A DNA stretch of 64,000 nucleotides, taken from Phenylobacterium glaciei. GTDB lineage: Bacteria > Pseudomonadota > Alphaproteobacteria > Caulobacterales > Caulobacteraceae. The notes under the pieces were generated by a model. The model saw nothing but the letters and a program-made list of their open reading frames with translations. It was not told where the DNA came from and ran no database searches. The DNA is taken from NCBI RefSeq assembly GCF_016772415.1, contig NZ_JAGSGD010000001.1, forward strand, positions 2,381,501 through 2,445,500, written 5' to 3'. Made by a program: the position numbers and the translations under genes. Positions 34,931-44,037 of the stretch are shown here, piece after piece (within the stretch, counting starts at the first letter, position 1; each line of letters begins with the position of its first letter).

Positions 34931-35878
34931 CTAGAGTCCCGCGGCTTCGTCCAGCCCCAGGATCAGGTTCATGTTCTGCACGCAGGCGCCCGAGGCGCCC
35001 TTGCCGAGGTTGTCCAGCAGGGCCACGAGCCGCGCCTGGCCCTGCGCTTCGTTGCCGAACACGAACAGCTTCATGCGGTTGGTTCCGTTCAGGCCCTCGG
35101 GGTCGAGGGTCTTGGTCCCTTGCGCTTCCGCGAGACTGGCCACCTCGACGAACTGCTCGCCCTCATAGCGCTCGGCCAATGCCGCCTGGAGCGCCGCCAA
35201 GGTCGGCTTTTTCGGCAGCGCCCACAGGTGCAGCGGAATCTCGACGATCATGCCCTGGTGATAGCGGCCGACGGCTGGGGTGAAGATCGGCTTGTGGGTC
35301 AGGCCGCCATGAACGGCGATCTCCGGCACGTGCTTATGGGACAGGCCGGTGGCGTAGATGCGGTAGGCGACCGTGGTGTAGTCGGGCGCGCTCTCATCCT
35401 CGAACTCGGCGATCATCTGCCGTCCGCCGCCGGAATAGCCGGAGACCGCGTTGATGCTCACCGGCTGCTCGGCCGGCAGGAGGCCCGCGTCCACCAGGGG
35501 CCGGATCAGGGCGATGGACCCGGTCGAATAGCAGCCGGGGTTCGACACCCGCTTGGAGGCCGCGATAGCCTCGCGCTGGCCGAGGATGGCCTCCTGGAAG
35601 CCATAGGCCCAGTCGGGGGCCACCCGGTGGGCGGTGGACGGATCGACGATCTTCACCGCCGGATTGGTGATCAGACTGACGGCCTCAAGGGCCGCGTCGT
35701 CGGGCAGGCACAGGATCACCACGTCGGCGCCGTTCAACAGCTCGGCGCGGGCGCCGACGTCCTTGCGCTTGGCCGGATCGATGGAGAGCAGTTGCAGGTC
35801 CGTGCGGCCTTCCAGCCGCTCGCGGATCTGCAGGCCCGTGGTGCCGGCCTCGCCGTCGATGAATACCGTGTGGGTCAT
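34931..35878 (-). CDS. argC: N-acetyl-gamma-glutamyl-phosphate reductase
   Basis: Third step of arginine synthesis, reducing N-acetylglutamyl phosphate with NADPH. The 315-residue protein is of the shorter type 2 ArgC, with active-site Cys116 in NPGCYSTG and the N-terminal GEAGTTG nucleotide loop (9-15). It is downstream of rpsI by about 100 bp with a hairpin between, so it probably has some independent expression. Confidence 0.95.
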   Translation of the reverse strand: MTHTVFIDGEAGTTGLQIRERLEGRTDLQLLSIDPAKRKDVGARAELLNGADVVILCLPDDAALEAVSLITNPAVKIVDPSTAHRVAPDWAYGFQEAILGQREAIAASKRVSNPGCYSTGSIALIRPLVDAGLLPAEQPVSINAVSGYSGGGRQMIAEFEDESAPDYTTVAYRIYATGLSHKHVPEIAVHGGLTHKPIFTPAVGRYHQGMIVEIPLHLWALPKKPTLAALQAALAERYEGEQFVEVASLAEAQGTKTLDPEGLNGTNRMKLFVFGNEAQGQARLVALLDNLGKGASGACVQNMNLILGLDEAAGL

Positions 35879-35915
35879 GTCGCTGATCCAAACAAAGCCG
35901 AATTCCAGATAGCAG

Positions 35916-35948
35916 AAGGGGCGCCCCGGTTTCCCGAAGCGCCCCTTT
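35916..35948 (-). terminator. Hairpin downstream of rpsI
   Basis: Arms AGGGGCGC/GCGCCCCT enclose a 17-base GC-rich loop, 29 bp after the rpsI stop. On the minus strand it is followed by a short T/C-rich tract rather than a clean T run, so it is a modest terminator or attenuator before argC. Confidence 0.6.
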
Positions 35949-35976
35949 GCAAAACGCGTGGTGAACGCGCGCGGGT

Positions 35977-36447
35977 TTAGCGCTTCGAGAACTGGAAGCT
36001 GCGTCGCGCCTTCGCCTTGCCGTACTTCTTCCGCTCGACCACGCGGCTGTCGCGGGTCAGGAAGCCGTGCGGCTTCAGCACCGGGCGCAGGCCCGGCTCA
36101 TAGTAGGTCAGGGCCTTGGACAGGCCGTGACGGATGGCGCCGGCTTGACCCGACAGGCCCGAACCGACGACCGAGACGACGACGTCGAACTGGCCTTCAC
36201 GGTCGGTGACCTGGAAGGGCTGGGCCAGCATCATGCGCAGCACGGGGCGGGCGAAGTAGATTTCCTGGTCGCGGCCGTTGATCGTGATCTTGCCCTTGCC
36301 CGGCTTGATCCAGACCTTGGCGATCGCGTTCTTGCGCTTGCCGGTGGCATAGGCGCGGCCGAACTTGTCGATCTTTTGCACGGCCGGCTCGGCGGCCGGT
36401 TGCGAGGAGAGGCTTTGCAGGGCCTCGAAGCCTTGGGGTTCGGACAT
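35977..36447 (-). CDS. rpsI: 30S ribosomal protein S9
   Basis: S9 binds the 30S head and its C-terminal tail reaches the P-site tRNA. The 156-residue protein has a short acidic alphaproteobacterial N-terminal extension, then [14 protein letters not shown] (about 34-47) and the [17 protein letters not shown] core, ending with the invariant basic FQFSKR tail. It follows rplM by four bases. Confidence 0.98.
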   Translation of the reverse strand: MSEPQGFEALQSLSSQPAAEPAVQKIDKFGRAYATGKRKNAIAKVWIKPGKGKITINGRDQEIYFARPVLRMMLAQPFQVTDREGQFDVVVSVVGSGLSGQAGAIRHGLSKALTYYEPGLRPVLKPHGFLTRDSRVVERKKYGKAKARRSFQFSKR

Positions 36448-36451
36448 CTGC

Positions 36452-36922
36452 TTACGCGCTCCGCACGTTCTTGGTGTTCATTTGGGCGAACGCGATGGTT
36501 TCCGGCGTCTGCGCTTCATGCGGATGCTCGGGGGAATTGTAGAGGCGCAGATGGGTCATCTGGGCGCGCGCCAGGGGACTTTCCTTGGGCAGCATGCGCT
36601 CGACAGCCTTTTCCAGGACGCGTTCCGGGAACTTGCCGTCCAGCACCTGGCCGGCGCTGCGCTGCTTGATGCCGCCGGGGTGGCCGGTGTGGCGGTAATA
36701 GATTTTGTCGGTCAGCTTCTTGCCGGTGAACTTCACCTTGTGGGCGTTGATCACGACGACATAGTCGCCGCAATCGACGTGCGGGGTGTAGTCGGGGCGG
36801 TGCTTGCCGCGAAGACGCATGGCGATGAACGAGGCGAGACGGCCGACGACGGCGTTCTCGGCATCGATCACGATCCACTTCTTCGTGACGTCGGCGGGCT
36901 TCAGAGAAGCCGTCGTCTTCAT
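36452..36922 (-). CDS. rplM: 50S ribosomal protein L13
   Basis: L13 is an early 50S assembly protein. The 156-residue product starts [16 protein letters not shown] and shows the signature [12 protein letters not shown]...[10 protein letters not shown]. Two consecutive ATG codons (36925 and 36922) are possible starts; family alignment favours MKTT. A TTGACA/TATCAG promoter lies about 58 bp upstream and drives rplM-rpsI. Confidence 0.97.
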   Translation of the reverse strand: MKTTASLKPADVTKKWIVIDAENAVVGRLASFIAMRLRGKHRPDYTPHVDCGDYVVVINAHKVKFTGKKLTDKIYYRHTGHPGGIKQRSAGQVLDGKFPERVLEKAVERMLPKESPLARAQMTHLRLYNSPEHPHEAQTPETIAFAQMNTKNVRSA

Positions 36923-36979
36923 CATGGGAACGGGTCCGTAATTGGGTTGGGACCAGGCGATCCCGACGAAAGAGGCGAG

Positions 36980-37008
36980 CTGATACGTCGGCTGGGCTGA
37001 CCTGTCAA
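36980..37008 (-). promoter_or_regulatory. Predicted sigma-70 promoter of rplM-rpsI
   Basis: On the minus strand a perfect TTGACA -35 box (37003-37008) is followed after 17 bases by a TATCAG -10 box (36980-36985). The predicted start near 36973 gives a leader of about 50 nt before rplM. It is the strongest consensus promoter I found here, as expected for a ribosomal protein operon. Confidence 0.75.
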
Positions 37009-37155
37009 CAACTTCAAAGAGAGACTGGGCGGAAATCCTTACGGAATAAGGGTTTCCGGAGCAGGGTACCATAATACCGCGTTAAGAGAACGTCACGCGA
37101 CTATGGTCGAAGCTCCCCAGCGCGCGCCGCGCCGGCGCCGATCCCTGGATGCCCC

Positions 37156-38577
37156 ATGTTCACTTCGCGACGCCAGCTTATACGCGCCACCGCGGCCACC
37201 CTCGCCTTCTCCGGCTTCTCCCGCTTCGCCAGCGCCCAGGACGGGCTGGTGGAGACCGATAGCTATCGCAACGAGGCGCCGGGCTATGGGCCGCTCAAGC
37301 GCGATCCGGCCGGGATCTTCGACCTGCCGGAAGGCTTCTCCTATACCGTGGTCTCCAAGGCCGGCGACCCGATGAGCGACGGGCTGATCACGCCCTCGAA
37401 GATGGACGGCATGGGCTGCTTCGCCCTCGACAACGACCGCGTCGCCCTGGTGCGCAACCACGAGATCAAGCCGACCGACACCGAGATCACCGCCTACGGC
37501 CCCGGCCGGGCGCTATCCGGCAAGATGGCCGCCGACCGCATCTATGACCGGGGCGACGACGGCCTGCCCTTCGGCGGCGGGACCACGACGATGGTCTACG
37601 ACCTGCGCAAGCGCACGCTGGAACGCTCACACCTCAGCCTGACCGGGACCTCCACCAACTGCGCGGGTGGAATCACGCCCTGGGGCTCGTGGCTGTCCTG
37701 CGAGGAAACCACCCAGAACGCCGGCCAGGACGCCGGCAAGGATCACGGCTGGGTCTTCGAGGTGCCGTCACGCGGCAAAGGCGTGGCCGACCCGAACCCC
37801 ATCAAGGCCATGGGCCGCTTCCGGCACGAGGCCGCCGCCGTCGATCCGCGCACCAGCGTGGTCTACATGACCGAGGACATGGGGGACGGCTTTGGCCTCT
37901 TCTACCGCTACCTGCCCAATGACCGCACCAAGCTGCTGGCGGGCGGCAAGCTGCAGGCGCTGTGCCTGCCCGAGGGCGCGGACGGCGATCCGCGCAACTG
38001 GGAAGCCGCCTACTGGAAGCCGGGCGACAGCCGCCCCGTTCACTGGGTCGACATGGACGGCGTCGACAATCCCTACGAGGACCTCCGCTATCGCGGCCAC
38101 ACCAAGGGCGCGGCCTGGTTCGCCCGCGGCGAGGGCATCTATTACGGCCAGGGCGAAATCTACTTCGCCTGCACCAGCGGCGGCCCGGGCCGCGGCGGCC
38201 AGGTCATGCGCTACGTCCCCAGCCCCCACGAGGGCCAGGCTGGAGAGGTCGATCAGCCGGGCCGTCTGCAGCTGTTCGCGCAGCCCCTCGACATCAAGGT
38301 CATGGAGATGTGCGACAACATCGCCGTCTCGCCCTGGGGCCAGCTGGTGGTCTGCGAGGACAAGATCGGCGGGATCAACTTCCTCCGCGCCATCACACCG
38401 CAGGGCAAGATCTACACGATGGGCCGCAACGCCGCGATCGACGGCGGCGACGTGGGCGCCAATTCGGAGCTGGCCGGCATCTGCTTCTCACCGGACGGCG
38501 CGACGATGTTCGTCAACATCTACTGGCCGGGCAAGACGCTCGCCATCACCGGGCCGTGGGCGAGCTTTAAAGCCTAG
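37156..38577 (+). CDS. PhoX-family (DUF839) protein
   Basis: The 473-residue protein has a twin-arginine-type signal (TSRRQLIRATAATLAF, 3-18) cleaved near ASAQ and a beta-propeller of the PhoX/DUF839 family. Characteristic stretches are CAGGITPWGSWLSCEET (about 169-185), GRFRHEAAAVDP and NSELAGICFSPDG. PhoX enzymes are Tat-exported Ca/Fe alkaline phosphatases, but many DUF839 members are uncharacterised. No pho genes or obvious pho box were seen. Confidence 0.88.
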   Translation: MFTSRRQLIRATAATLAFSGFSRFASAQDGLVETDSYRNEAPGYGPLKRDPAGIFDLPEGFSYTVVSKAGDPMSDGLITPSKMDGMGCFALDNDRVALVRNHEIKPTDTEITAYGPGRALSGKMAADRIYDRGDDGLPFGGGTTTMVYDLRKRTLERSHLSLTGTSTNCAGGITPWGSWLSCEETTQNAGQDAGKDHGWVFEVPSRGKGVADPNPIKAMGRFRHEAAAVDPRTSVVYMTEDMGDGFGLFYRYLPNDRTKLLAGGKLQALCLPEGADGDPRNWEAAYWKPGDSRPVHWVDMDGVDNPYEDLRYRGHTKGAAWFARGEGIYYGQGEIYFACTSGGPGRGGQVMRYVPSPHEGQAGEVDQPGRLQLFAQPLDIKVMEMCDNIAVSPWGQLVVCEDKIGGINFLRAITPQGKIYTMGRNAAIDGGDVGANSELAGICFSPDGATMFVNIYWPGKTLAITGPWASFKA

Positions 38578-38625
38578 AGCGTGACAGCGTGAAGTGGATA
38601 CCGGTTCCGGCGACCGTCACGCGAC
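38575..38625. repeat. Single-palindrome relative of the composite repeat, inverted orientation
   Basis: Arms GCGTGAC/GTCACGC (38579-38585 and 38616-38622) flank AAGTGGATACCGG, which is the reverse complement of the CCGGTATCCACTT core in the repeats at 21010-21062 and 23110-23161. The PhoX stop codon forms its first bases (TAGAGCG). It lies between convergent phoX and ctaA. Confidence 0.75.
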
Positions 38626-38638
38626 CAAGCTAAAGACG

Positions 38639-39670
38639 CTACGGACGGCGCACCCGCCAGGCGAAGGCGGTGGCGAAGGCCAGCAGCAGGGCCGCGGTGA
38701 TCTGGTGCAGCAGACCCAGCCAAAGGGGCACGCCCGCCATCAGGGTGGCGATCCCCAGGCCCGCCTGGACCAGGACCGTGCCCCCCAGCACCAGGGCCAG
38801 GACCTTGGCCCCGGCCGGCAGGTAGCGCGAGCGCTGGGCGCCCACGGCGACGATCAGGGTCAGGATCAGCAGCAGGTAGGCCATGATGCGGTGATGGAAC
38901 TGCACGGCGGCCTGGCTGTGGGCCAGGGTCGCCCAGAGGCTCGCCCCGGCGTAGTCGGCGGGGAACAGGGCGCCGTTCATCAGCGGCCAGTCGTTGTAGA
39001 CCAGCCCGGCGTCGTTGCCGGCCACAAGCGCTCCCAGCAGGATCTGCACATAGATCAGGGCCGCCAGGCCAAGCGCCCGCCAGTTCCAGGCGCTGGGCAC
39101 GGTCTGGCGCGGGGCGCCGGTCCAGGCGTCCAGGCCGGTCCAGACCAGGCCCGCCAGCAGGGCGAAGGCCAGGCCCAGGTGCATCGTCAGCCGCTCGGGC
39201 GCGACGGAGACGCGGTCAGAGAGCCCGCTGGCCACCATCCACCAGCCCACCAGTCCCTGTAGCCCACCCAGGCCGAACAGCACCGCGCAGCGCCAGATCA
39301 GCCGCTTGGGGATCTGCCGCCGGATCAGGAAATAGGCGAAGGGCACGGCGAAAGCCGCGCCCACCAGCCGGCCCAGCAGTCGGTGGCCCCACTCCCACCA
39401 GTAGATGGCCTTGAAGGCCCCCAGGCTCATGCCCTTGTTCAGCTGGATGTACTGCGGGATCTCGCGGTAGCGCGCGAACTCCTCGTTCCAGTCGCCGGCC
39501 GACATCGGCGGCAGAGCGCCCGACACCGGTTTCCACTGGGTGATGGAGAGACCGGAATCGGTGAGGCGCGTTGCCCCGCCCACCACCACCATGGCCAGGA
39601 CCAGGAGGGCGACGGCGAAGAGCCAGATAGCGACCGGTCTCGACCGATCCGAGCGGAGGAAGGACGTCAT
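38639..39670 (-). CDS. ctaA: Heme A synthase (COX15/CtaA)
   Basis: An integral membrane monooxygenase that oxidises the C8 methyl of heme O to make heme A for cytochrome oxidase. The 343-residue protein has about eight hydrophobic helices and the alphaproteobacterial type 2 signatures [21 protein letters not shown] (about 31-51) and EWGHRLLGR, with later conserved histidines in [18 protein letters not shown] and LLHQITAA. Upstream, 151 bp to the next gene show nothing assignable. Confidence 0.96.
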   Translation of the reverse strand: MTSFLRSDRSRPVAIWLFAVALLVLAMVVVGGATRLTDSGLSITQWKPVSGALPPMSAGDWNEEFARYREIPQYIQLNKGMSLGAFKAIYWWEWGHRLLGRLVGAAFAVPFAYFLIRRQIPKRLIWRCAVLFGLGGLQGLVGWWMVASGLSDRVSVAPERLTMHLGLAFALLAGLVWTGLDAWTGAPRQTVPSAWNWRALGLAALIYVQILLGALVAGNDAGLVYNDWPLMNGALFPADYAGASLWATLAHSQAAVQFHHRIMAYLLLILTLIVAVGAQRSRYLPAGAKVLALVLGGTVLVQAGLGIATLMAGVPLWLGLLHQITAALLLAFATAFAWRVRRP

Positions 39671-39821
39671 GGGAGTGGACTTCAGAACCTTTCGGGGGCG
39701 TTCCTGGGCGACCCGCTACCTGAGAAGCCAAGCGGCGTCCACGCTTGCACGCCACTTGCACGCGACATGTGAACCAGGGATGGTCCGGGACACAGCCAGA
39801 CGGGGGCGTTGAGGCGGATTT

Positions 39822-40070
39822 ATGGACGGCGTGGGCCTCTATGGTGAGATCCTGATCGTGATGTTGGCCGGCTGGTTCGCGGCCCTGGCGCTCGGCCGCC
39901 GCCACAGCCTGTTCGTCTACATGGCCGTGGGCTTCGTCGGCGCCCTGTTGGGACACGCCATCGCGACGGGCCTCGATATCCAACTGGTGGGGGTCTGGGG
40001 CAGCCTGATCGCCGCCACCGTCGGCTCGATCCTGTTCCTCGCGCCCTTCGCCATCTTCCGCCGACGCTAA
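39822..40070 (+). CDS. Small membrane protein (GlsB/YeaQ-like)
   Basis: The 82-residue protein is made of three hydrophobic helices separated by short loops, in the arrangement of the GlsB/YeaQ/YmgE (transglycosylase-associated) family, with the glycine-rich segment VGFVGALLGHAIA (about 36-48). The assignment rests on topology and glycine pattern, not a diagnostic motif. It is followed 20 bp later by the DUF2842 gene, suggesting co-transcription. Confidence 0.7.
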   Translation: MDGVGLYGEILIVMLAGWFAALALGRRHSLFVYMAVGFVGALLGHAIATGLDIQLVGVWGSLIAATVGSILFLAPFAIFRRR

Positions 40071-40090
40071 CTCGGCTCTATACGGGCGCC

Positions 40091-40288
40091 ATGAGCGCAC
40101 GTGTCCGGAAGTTCGTCGGCGGGATTGGTATCCTGGTTTTCCTCGCCGCCTATATCTGGGCGGTGACGGCGATCGCCGAGTACGTCCCCGATCAGATCTT
40201 CATCAAGACGCTGTTCTACGCCGTGGCCGGCATCGGCTGGGGCGTGCCCATCCTGCCGCTGCTGTCCTGGATGAACCGGGGCAAATAG
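40091..40288 (+). CDS. DUF2842 small membrane protein
   Basis: A 65-residue protein with two transmembrane helices (about 8-27 and 37-60) and the pattern YVPD...KTLFYAVAGIGWGVPILPLLSWM. This matches the alphaproteobacterial DUF2842 family, whose function is unknown. A clear hairpin terminator follows immediately. Confidence 0.85.
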   Translation: MSARVRKFVGGIGILVFLAAYIWAVTAIAEYVPDQIFIKTLFYAVAGIGWGVPILPLLSWMNRGK

Positions 40289-40289
40289 C

Positions 40290-40320
40290 AAAAGGGCGCC
40301 CCCTTGCGAGAGCGCCCTTT
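40290..40320. terminator. Hairpin terminator after DUF2842 gene
   Basis: AAAGGGCGC and GCGCCCTTT pair around an 11-base loop, starting two bases after the DUF2842 stop. A/T-flanked on both sides, it can serve the plus-strand gene and the minus-strand tRNA-Pro. Confidence 0.85.
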
Positions 40321-40331
40321 AAGCTTGTCGA

Positions 40332-40408
<77 letters not shown>

Positions 40409-40506
40409 ACATCGGCAAGGCGGCCCTTCTAACCTCTTGCGGCGCACGGGCAAGCGCGAATTTCCGGCATGAGCGATATCTGCGCCAGACCCAGGGCCCA
40501 GCTTGA

Positions 40507-40935
40507 TCAGCCGCGCTTGAGAAGCGCGTCCAGGCGGCGCTTGGCGGCCTGAAGGTCGTCGAGGGCGAAGACCAGACGTTCGCGGTCGTCGGCGCCCAGG
40601 CGGAGATTGGAGAGGCCCAGGACGGGGACCTCATCGCTCACCGGCGCGGGGGGCGGCGCGCCCTCCCCGCTGGCGGCCGAGAGCAGGCGCTTGAGGCCCT
40701 GTTCCTTGTGCAGGCGCTGGACGCCCTTGATGGTGTAGCCGTCCTCGTGGAGCAGGGTCTTGACCCCGCGCAGCATCGAGATGTCCTGCGGGCGGTAGAA
40801 CCGGCGCCCGCCCGCCCGCTTCATGGGGCGAATGAAGGAGAACTTGGTCTCCCAGAACCTCAGCACGTGCTGGGGCACGCCCAGCTCGTCGGCCGCTTCC
40901 GAAATCGTGCGAAAGGCGTCCGGGCCCTTGGCCAC
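40507..40935 (-). CDS. MerR family transcriptional regulator
   Basis: The 142-residue protein begins with a MerR winged helix (FRTISEAADELGVPQHVLRFWETKF, about 8-32; GGRRFYRPQDI, about 42-52) and ends with a short helical segment instead of a metal-binding coil. No cysteines for metal sensing are visible. Alphaproteobacterial genomes often have this gene directly after ihfA, as here (13 bp gap), forming the end of the plsX-fabH-ihfA run. Target unknown. Confidence 0.9.
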   Translation of the reverse strand: MAKGPDAFRTISEAADELGVPQHVLRFWETKFSFIRPMKRAGGRRFYRPQDISMLRGVKTLLHEDGYTIKGVQRLHKEQGLKRLLSAASGEGAPPPAPVSDEVPVLGLSNLRLGADDRERLVFALDDLQAAKRRLDALLKRG

Positions 40936-40948
40936 GGGGGGCCTCTCG

Positions 40949-41251
40949 CTACTTTCCGAGGGCGCGGTCTACTCGCGCCTTCATGACCTGCGAAGCGCGG
41001 AAACCAATCACGCGCCGAGGTTCGATCGCGGCGGGTTCGCCGGTCTTGGGGTTGCGGCCCATGCGGGCCCGCTTGGCGCGCACCTGGAACACGCCGAAGC
41101 CCGAAAGCTTGACCTGCTCACCGCGCTCCAGGGCCTGGGCGGCCAGTTCGAGCGTGCGCTCGACCAGTTCGGAACAATCCTGGCGGGTCAGACCCACCTC
41201 CTCGTGAACCGACTCACACAGGTCGGCTCGCGTTACCGTCGCGCCCTTCAT
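40949..41251 (-). CDS. ihfA: Integration host factor subunit alpha
   Basis: IHF bends DNA at specific sites as an alpha-beta heterodimer. The 100-residue protein has the VTRADLCESVHEEVGL N-terminus, the KLSGFGVFQVRAKRARMGRNPKTGE arm (about 48-72; the minor-groove-inserting proline is in this arm) and the RRVIGFRAS strand. The extension MKGA before VTRAD is typical of alphaproteobacterial IhfA. It lies downstream of fabH. Confidence 0.96.
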   Translation of the reverse strand: MKGATVTRADLCESVHEEVGLTRQDCSELVERTLELAAQALERGEQVKLSGFGVFQVRAKRARMGRNPKTGEPAAIEPRRVIGFRASQVMKARVDRALGK

Positions 41252-41317
41252 CCTCGCCCCTGCCCCTACTGAACACTGTCGACGGGCCGCAAACGCGGGA
41301 ACGTCGAATAACCGTCA

Positions 41318-41341
41318 TGACCTGATTGTCGCATCAGGTCA
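41318..41341. promoter_or_regulatory. Perfect inverted repeat between fabH and ihfA
   Basis: TGACCTGAT-TGTCGC-ATCAGGTCA has 9-bp perfect arms and a 6-base loop, 43 bp after the fabH stop and 67 bp before ihfA. No T run follows on the minus strand, so an operator or processing hairpin is as likely as a terminator. Confidence 0.5.
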
Positions 41342-41383
41342 AAGACTTCAAGGCGTAACCGGGGACGGACTTGAAGCTTTCGC

Positions 41384-42379
41384 CTACAAGCGCACGACGC
41401 AGGCGCCCCAGGTCAGGCCCCCGCCCATGGCTTCCAGCAGCAGCAGCTGGCCGGGCTTGATGCGGCCGTCGGTGATGCCCTCGTACAGCGCCAGGGGAAT
41501 CGAGGCCGCCGAGGTGTTGGCGTGCTTGGCCACAGTGGAGATGACCTTCTTCTCGTCGATGCCCAGCCGGCGGGCCACGCCCTCCAGGATGCGCTGGTTG
41601 GCCTGGTGGGGAATGAACCAGTCGACGTCGGCGACATTGACGCCCGCGTCGGCGGCGGCGGCCACCACGGCCTCGGAGATGTTCACCACGGCGTGGCGGA
41701 AGACCTGATTGCCCTGCATGCGCAGGTGGCCGATCTGGCCGTTGGTGGAGACCCCGCCATCGACATAGAGCAGGTCCTGCTTGGTCCCGTCGGCGCGCAG
41801 GGCGAATCCCAGCAGGCCACGGTCCTGCGTGGTCCCCTCGCCCTCGCCCGGCTCCAGCACCACGGCGCCGGCCCCGTCTCCGAACAGCACGCAGGTGCCG
41901 CGGTCGGTCCAGTCCATCAGCCGGGTCATGGTCTCGGCCCCGATCACCAGGGCGCACTTGGAGCGGTTGCGGGCCACGAAGCCGTCGGCGGTCGATAGCG
42001 CGTAGACGAAGCCCGAACAGACCGCCTGGACATCGAAGGCGATGCCCACCGGGCAGCCCAGCTTGCGCTGCACGATGGTGGCCACGGCCGGGAAGGTCAG
42101 GTCGGGCGTGGTGGTGCCGACAATGATCAGGTCGACGTCGGCCGGGGTCCTGCCGGCGGCGGCCAGGGCCTTCCTGGCGGCTTCCACCGCCAGATCGGAC
42201 ACCGGCTGGTCCGGCGCGGCGCGGTGGCGCTGGCGGATGCCGGTGCGTTCGATGATCCACTCGTCAGTTGTATCGACGAGTTTGGAGAGGTCGGCATTGG
42301 TGACGATCTCGTCGGGGAGATAACCGCCGACCCCGGTCACGACGCTACGCAGGACTTTAGTCAACGGTTGCAGCTCCAT
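41384..42379 (-). CDS. fabH: 3-oxoacyl-ACP synthase III
   Basis: Starts fatty acid elongation by condensing acetyl-CoA with malonyl-ACP. With the start at 42379 the protein has 331 residues, the nucleophile Cys121 in AVCSGF, and the His/Asn pair in PHQAN and KHANTS. The GGGLTWGA C-terminal loop is typical. The start lies inside the end of plsX (overlap about 23 bp), a common plsX-fabH arrangement. Confidence 0.97.
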   Translation of the reverse strand: MELQPLTKVLRSVVTGVGGYLPDEIVTNADLSKLVDTTDEWIIERTGIRQRHRAAPDQPVSDLAVEAARKALAAAGRTPADVDLIIVGTTTPDLTFPAVATIVQRKLGCPVGIAFDVQAVCSGFVYALSTADGFVARNRSKCALVIGAETMTRLMDWTDRGTCVLFGDGAGAVVLEPGEGEGTTQDRGLLGFALRADGTKQDLLYVDGGVSTNGQIGHLRMQGNQVFRHAVVNISEAVVAAAADAGVNVADVDWFIPHQANQRILEGVARRLGIDEKKVISTVAKHANTSAASIPLALYEGITDGRIKPGQLLLLEAMGGGLTWGACVVRL

Positions 42380-43421
42380 CGGCGGCCGGCGCACTCGACT
42401 CGGCCACGGCGGCCGTGAGCCGCGTCATATTCTTTTCGACCTCGGTGGCGAAGTCGCTTTGCGAAAGGCTGGCGGCCATGAGGATGGCGTCGGCGAAGTC
42501 CTGGGCCTTGGCGCCCCCATGGGACTTCACCACCACGCCATTGAGGCCAAGAAGCGGCGCGGCGCGGGGCGGGTTCAGCTTCTGCCCGAATTTACGCAGG
42601 CCTGAGCGCGCCAGCAGAGCCCCGGCGGTGGTGATCAGGGAGCTGGTGAGCGCCGCGCGGAGCTCGGCCTCCACGTAGCGTCCGGTGCCTTCGGCGGCCT
42701 TCAGCATGATGTTGCCCGTGAAGCCGTCGGTGACGGCGACATCGACGGTGTTCTTCGACAGGTCGTCGCCCTCGATGAAGCCGCGATAGTCCAGGTCGAA
42801 CTTGCCCGAGCGCAGGATGGCGTGCGCCAGGCGCACCTCCTCGTGGCCTTTCACGTCCTCGGAGCCGACATTGACCAGGCCGACGGTGGGCTTGGCCACG
42901 CCGTGGAAGGCGCGGTGGAAGGCCTCGCCCATGATGGCGAACTCCACCAGGCGCTCGGCGTCGCAGTCGATATTGGCGCCCACGTCCAGCACCGTGGTCA
43001 GGCCCTTGGCGCCGGGCCAGCTCGCCACCAGGCAGGGGCGGTCGACATCGACGCTCATCCGCAGGATCAGCTTGGAGATGGCCATCAGGCCGCCCGTGTT
43101 GCCGGAGGAGACCGCGGCGACGGCTTCGCCCGCCTTCACCGCCTCGACAGCGTTCCACATCGAGCTGCCCTTGCCGCGGCGCAGGGCGACGGCAGGCTTT
43201 TCGTCCGAGGCGATGACCTTGTCGGTGTGCCGGACCTCGACCTGGGCCTTCAACGCCGGGTGCCGGGCGAACTCAGGGTCGAGCGCCGCCGCGTCGCCGT
43301 GCACCAGGAAGCGCGTGCTGGCCGGCATGGCCTTGGCGGCGAGCGCCAGGGCGGGAACGGTCACGGAAGGTCCGTGGTCGCCGCCCATGGCATCGATGGA
43401 AATGACGAGGGTTCGGTTCAA
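42357..43421 (-). CDS. plsX: Phosphate acyltransferase PlsX
   Basis: Makes acyl-phosphate from acyl-ACP for the PlsY route to phosphatidic acid at the membrane. The 354-residue protein has the ISIDAMGGDHGP N-terminus (about 7-18), GNTGGLMA, and the GSEDVKGHEEVRLA stretch. It precedes fabH and follows yceD by 85 bp. The rpmF gene often found between yceD and plsX is not present. Confidence 0.97.
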   Translation of the reverse strand: MNRTLVISIDAMGGDHGPSVTVPALALAAKAMPASTRFLVHGDAAALDPEFARHPALKAQVEVRHTDKVIASDEKPAVALRRGKGSSMWNAVEAVKAGEAVAAVSSGNTGGLMAISKLILRMSVDVDRPCLVASWPGAKGLTTVLDVGANIDCDAERLVEFAIMGEAFHRAFHGVAKPTVGLVNVGSEDVKGHEEVRLAHAILRSGKFDLDYRGFIEGDDLSKNTVDVAVTDGFTGNIMLKAAEGTGRYVEAELRAALTSSLITTAGALLARSGLRKFGQKLNPPRAAPLLGLNGVVVKSHGGAKAQDFADAILMAASLSQSDFATEVEKNMTRLTAAVAESSAPAADGAATVD

Positions 43422-43506
43422 AACGCTGCGTCCAGCCCCCTGTTGCGACGGAGCCGGGACGATACAGCCCAGGCAAGGCGATGCAAACCGCGCAAGGGCG
43501 GCGCGA

Positions 43507-44037
43507 TCATTCGCCCTCCCCCTTCAGCTTCTTCAGCGCGGCGAAGGGCGACAGATCGGCGGTGTCGGGTTGATAGTCGAACACCGCCCCAGGCTTGCGG
43601 GGAAAGGGATCGACCTCCAGCGCCAGCTGCTCGATGAGGTAGGCCGAGAGGTCGATTTCCTCATCGGCCAGGACGTCGGGCGGATCGAGTTCGTCGGGAT
43701 CGAATTCCAGCTCGACCGTGGCGGCGTCCGACTCAGCCGGCGCATTCGGACTGCCGGCGGGCACCACCCGGAACTCGATGTCGGCGGTGAGCGGCTGTTC
43801 GAAGGCGTCCAGGCTGACGCCGCAGATCTGCTCCACCACGGCGTCGAGCTGGCCCAGGATCTCCGCCCCATCCAGCCAGGCGTGAACGGTTATGTCGGCG
43901 GTGAGGGCCGGCAGGCTCGCCAGACCGATCTCCTTGGCGATCAGGGCGCGGGTCTCGGCGTCCGGCGCCAGGCGCACCTTCACCGGGCCCTTGGAGAGCT
44001 CCTGCAGCCGAATCGTCTGGCTCCAGGCGCGCTTCAT
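43507..44037 (-). CDS. yceD: YceD/DUF177 family protein
   Basis: The 176-residue acidic protein belongs to the DUF177 family, whose members affect 23S rRNA accumulation. The family pattern is the central QICGVSLDAFEQPLTADIEFRVVP (about 70-93) and the acidic DLSAYLIEQLALEVDPFPRKPG C-terminal region (about 129-150). It overlaps the upstream chaperone gene by four bases and precedes plsX. Confidence 0.9.
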   Translation of the reverse strand: MKRAWSQTIRLQELSKGPVKVRLAPDAETRALIAKEIGLASLPALTADITVHAWLDGAEILGQLDAVVEQICGVSLDAFEQPLTADIEFRVVPAGSPNAPAESDAATVELEFDPDELDPPDVLADEEIDLSAYLIEQLALEVDPFPRKPGAVFDYQPDTADLSPFAALKKLKGEGE

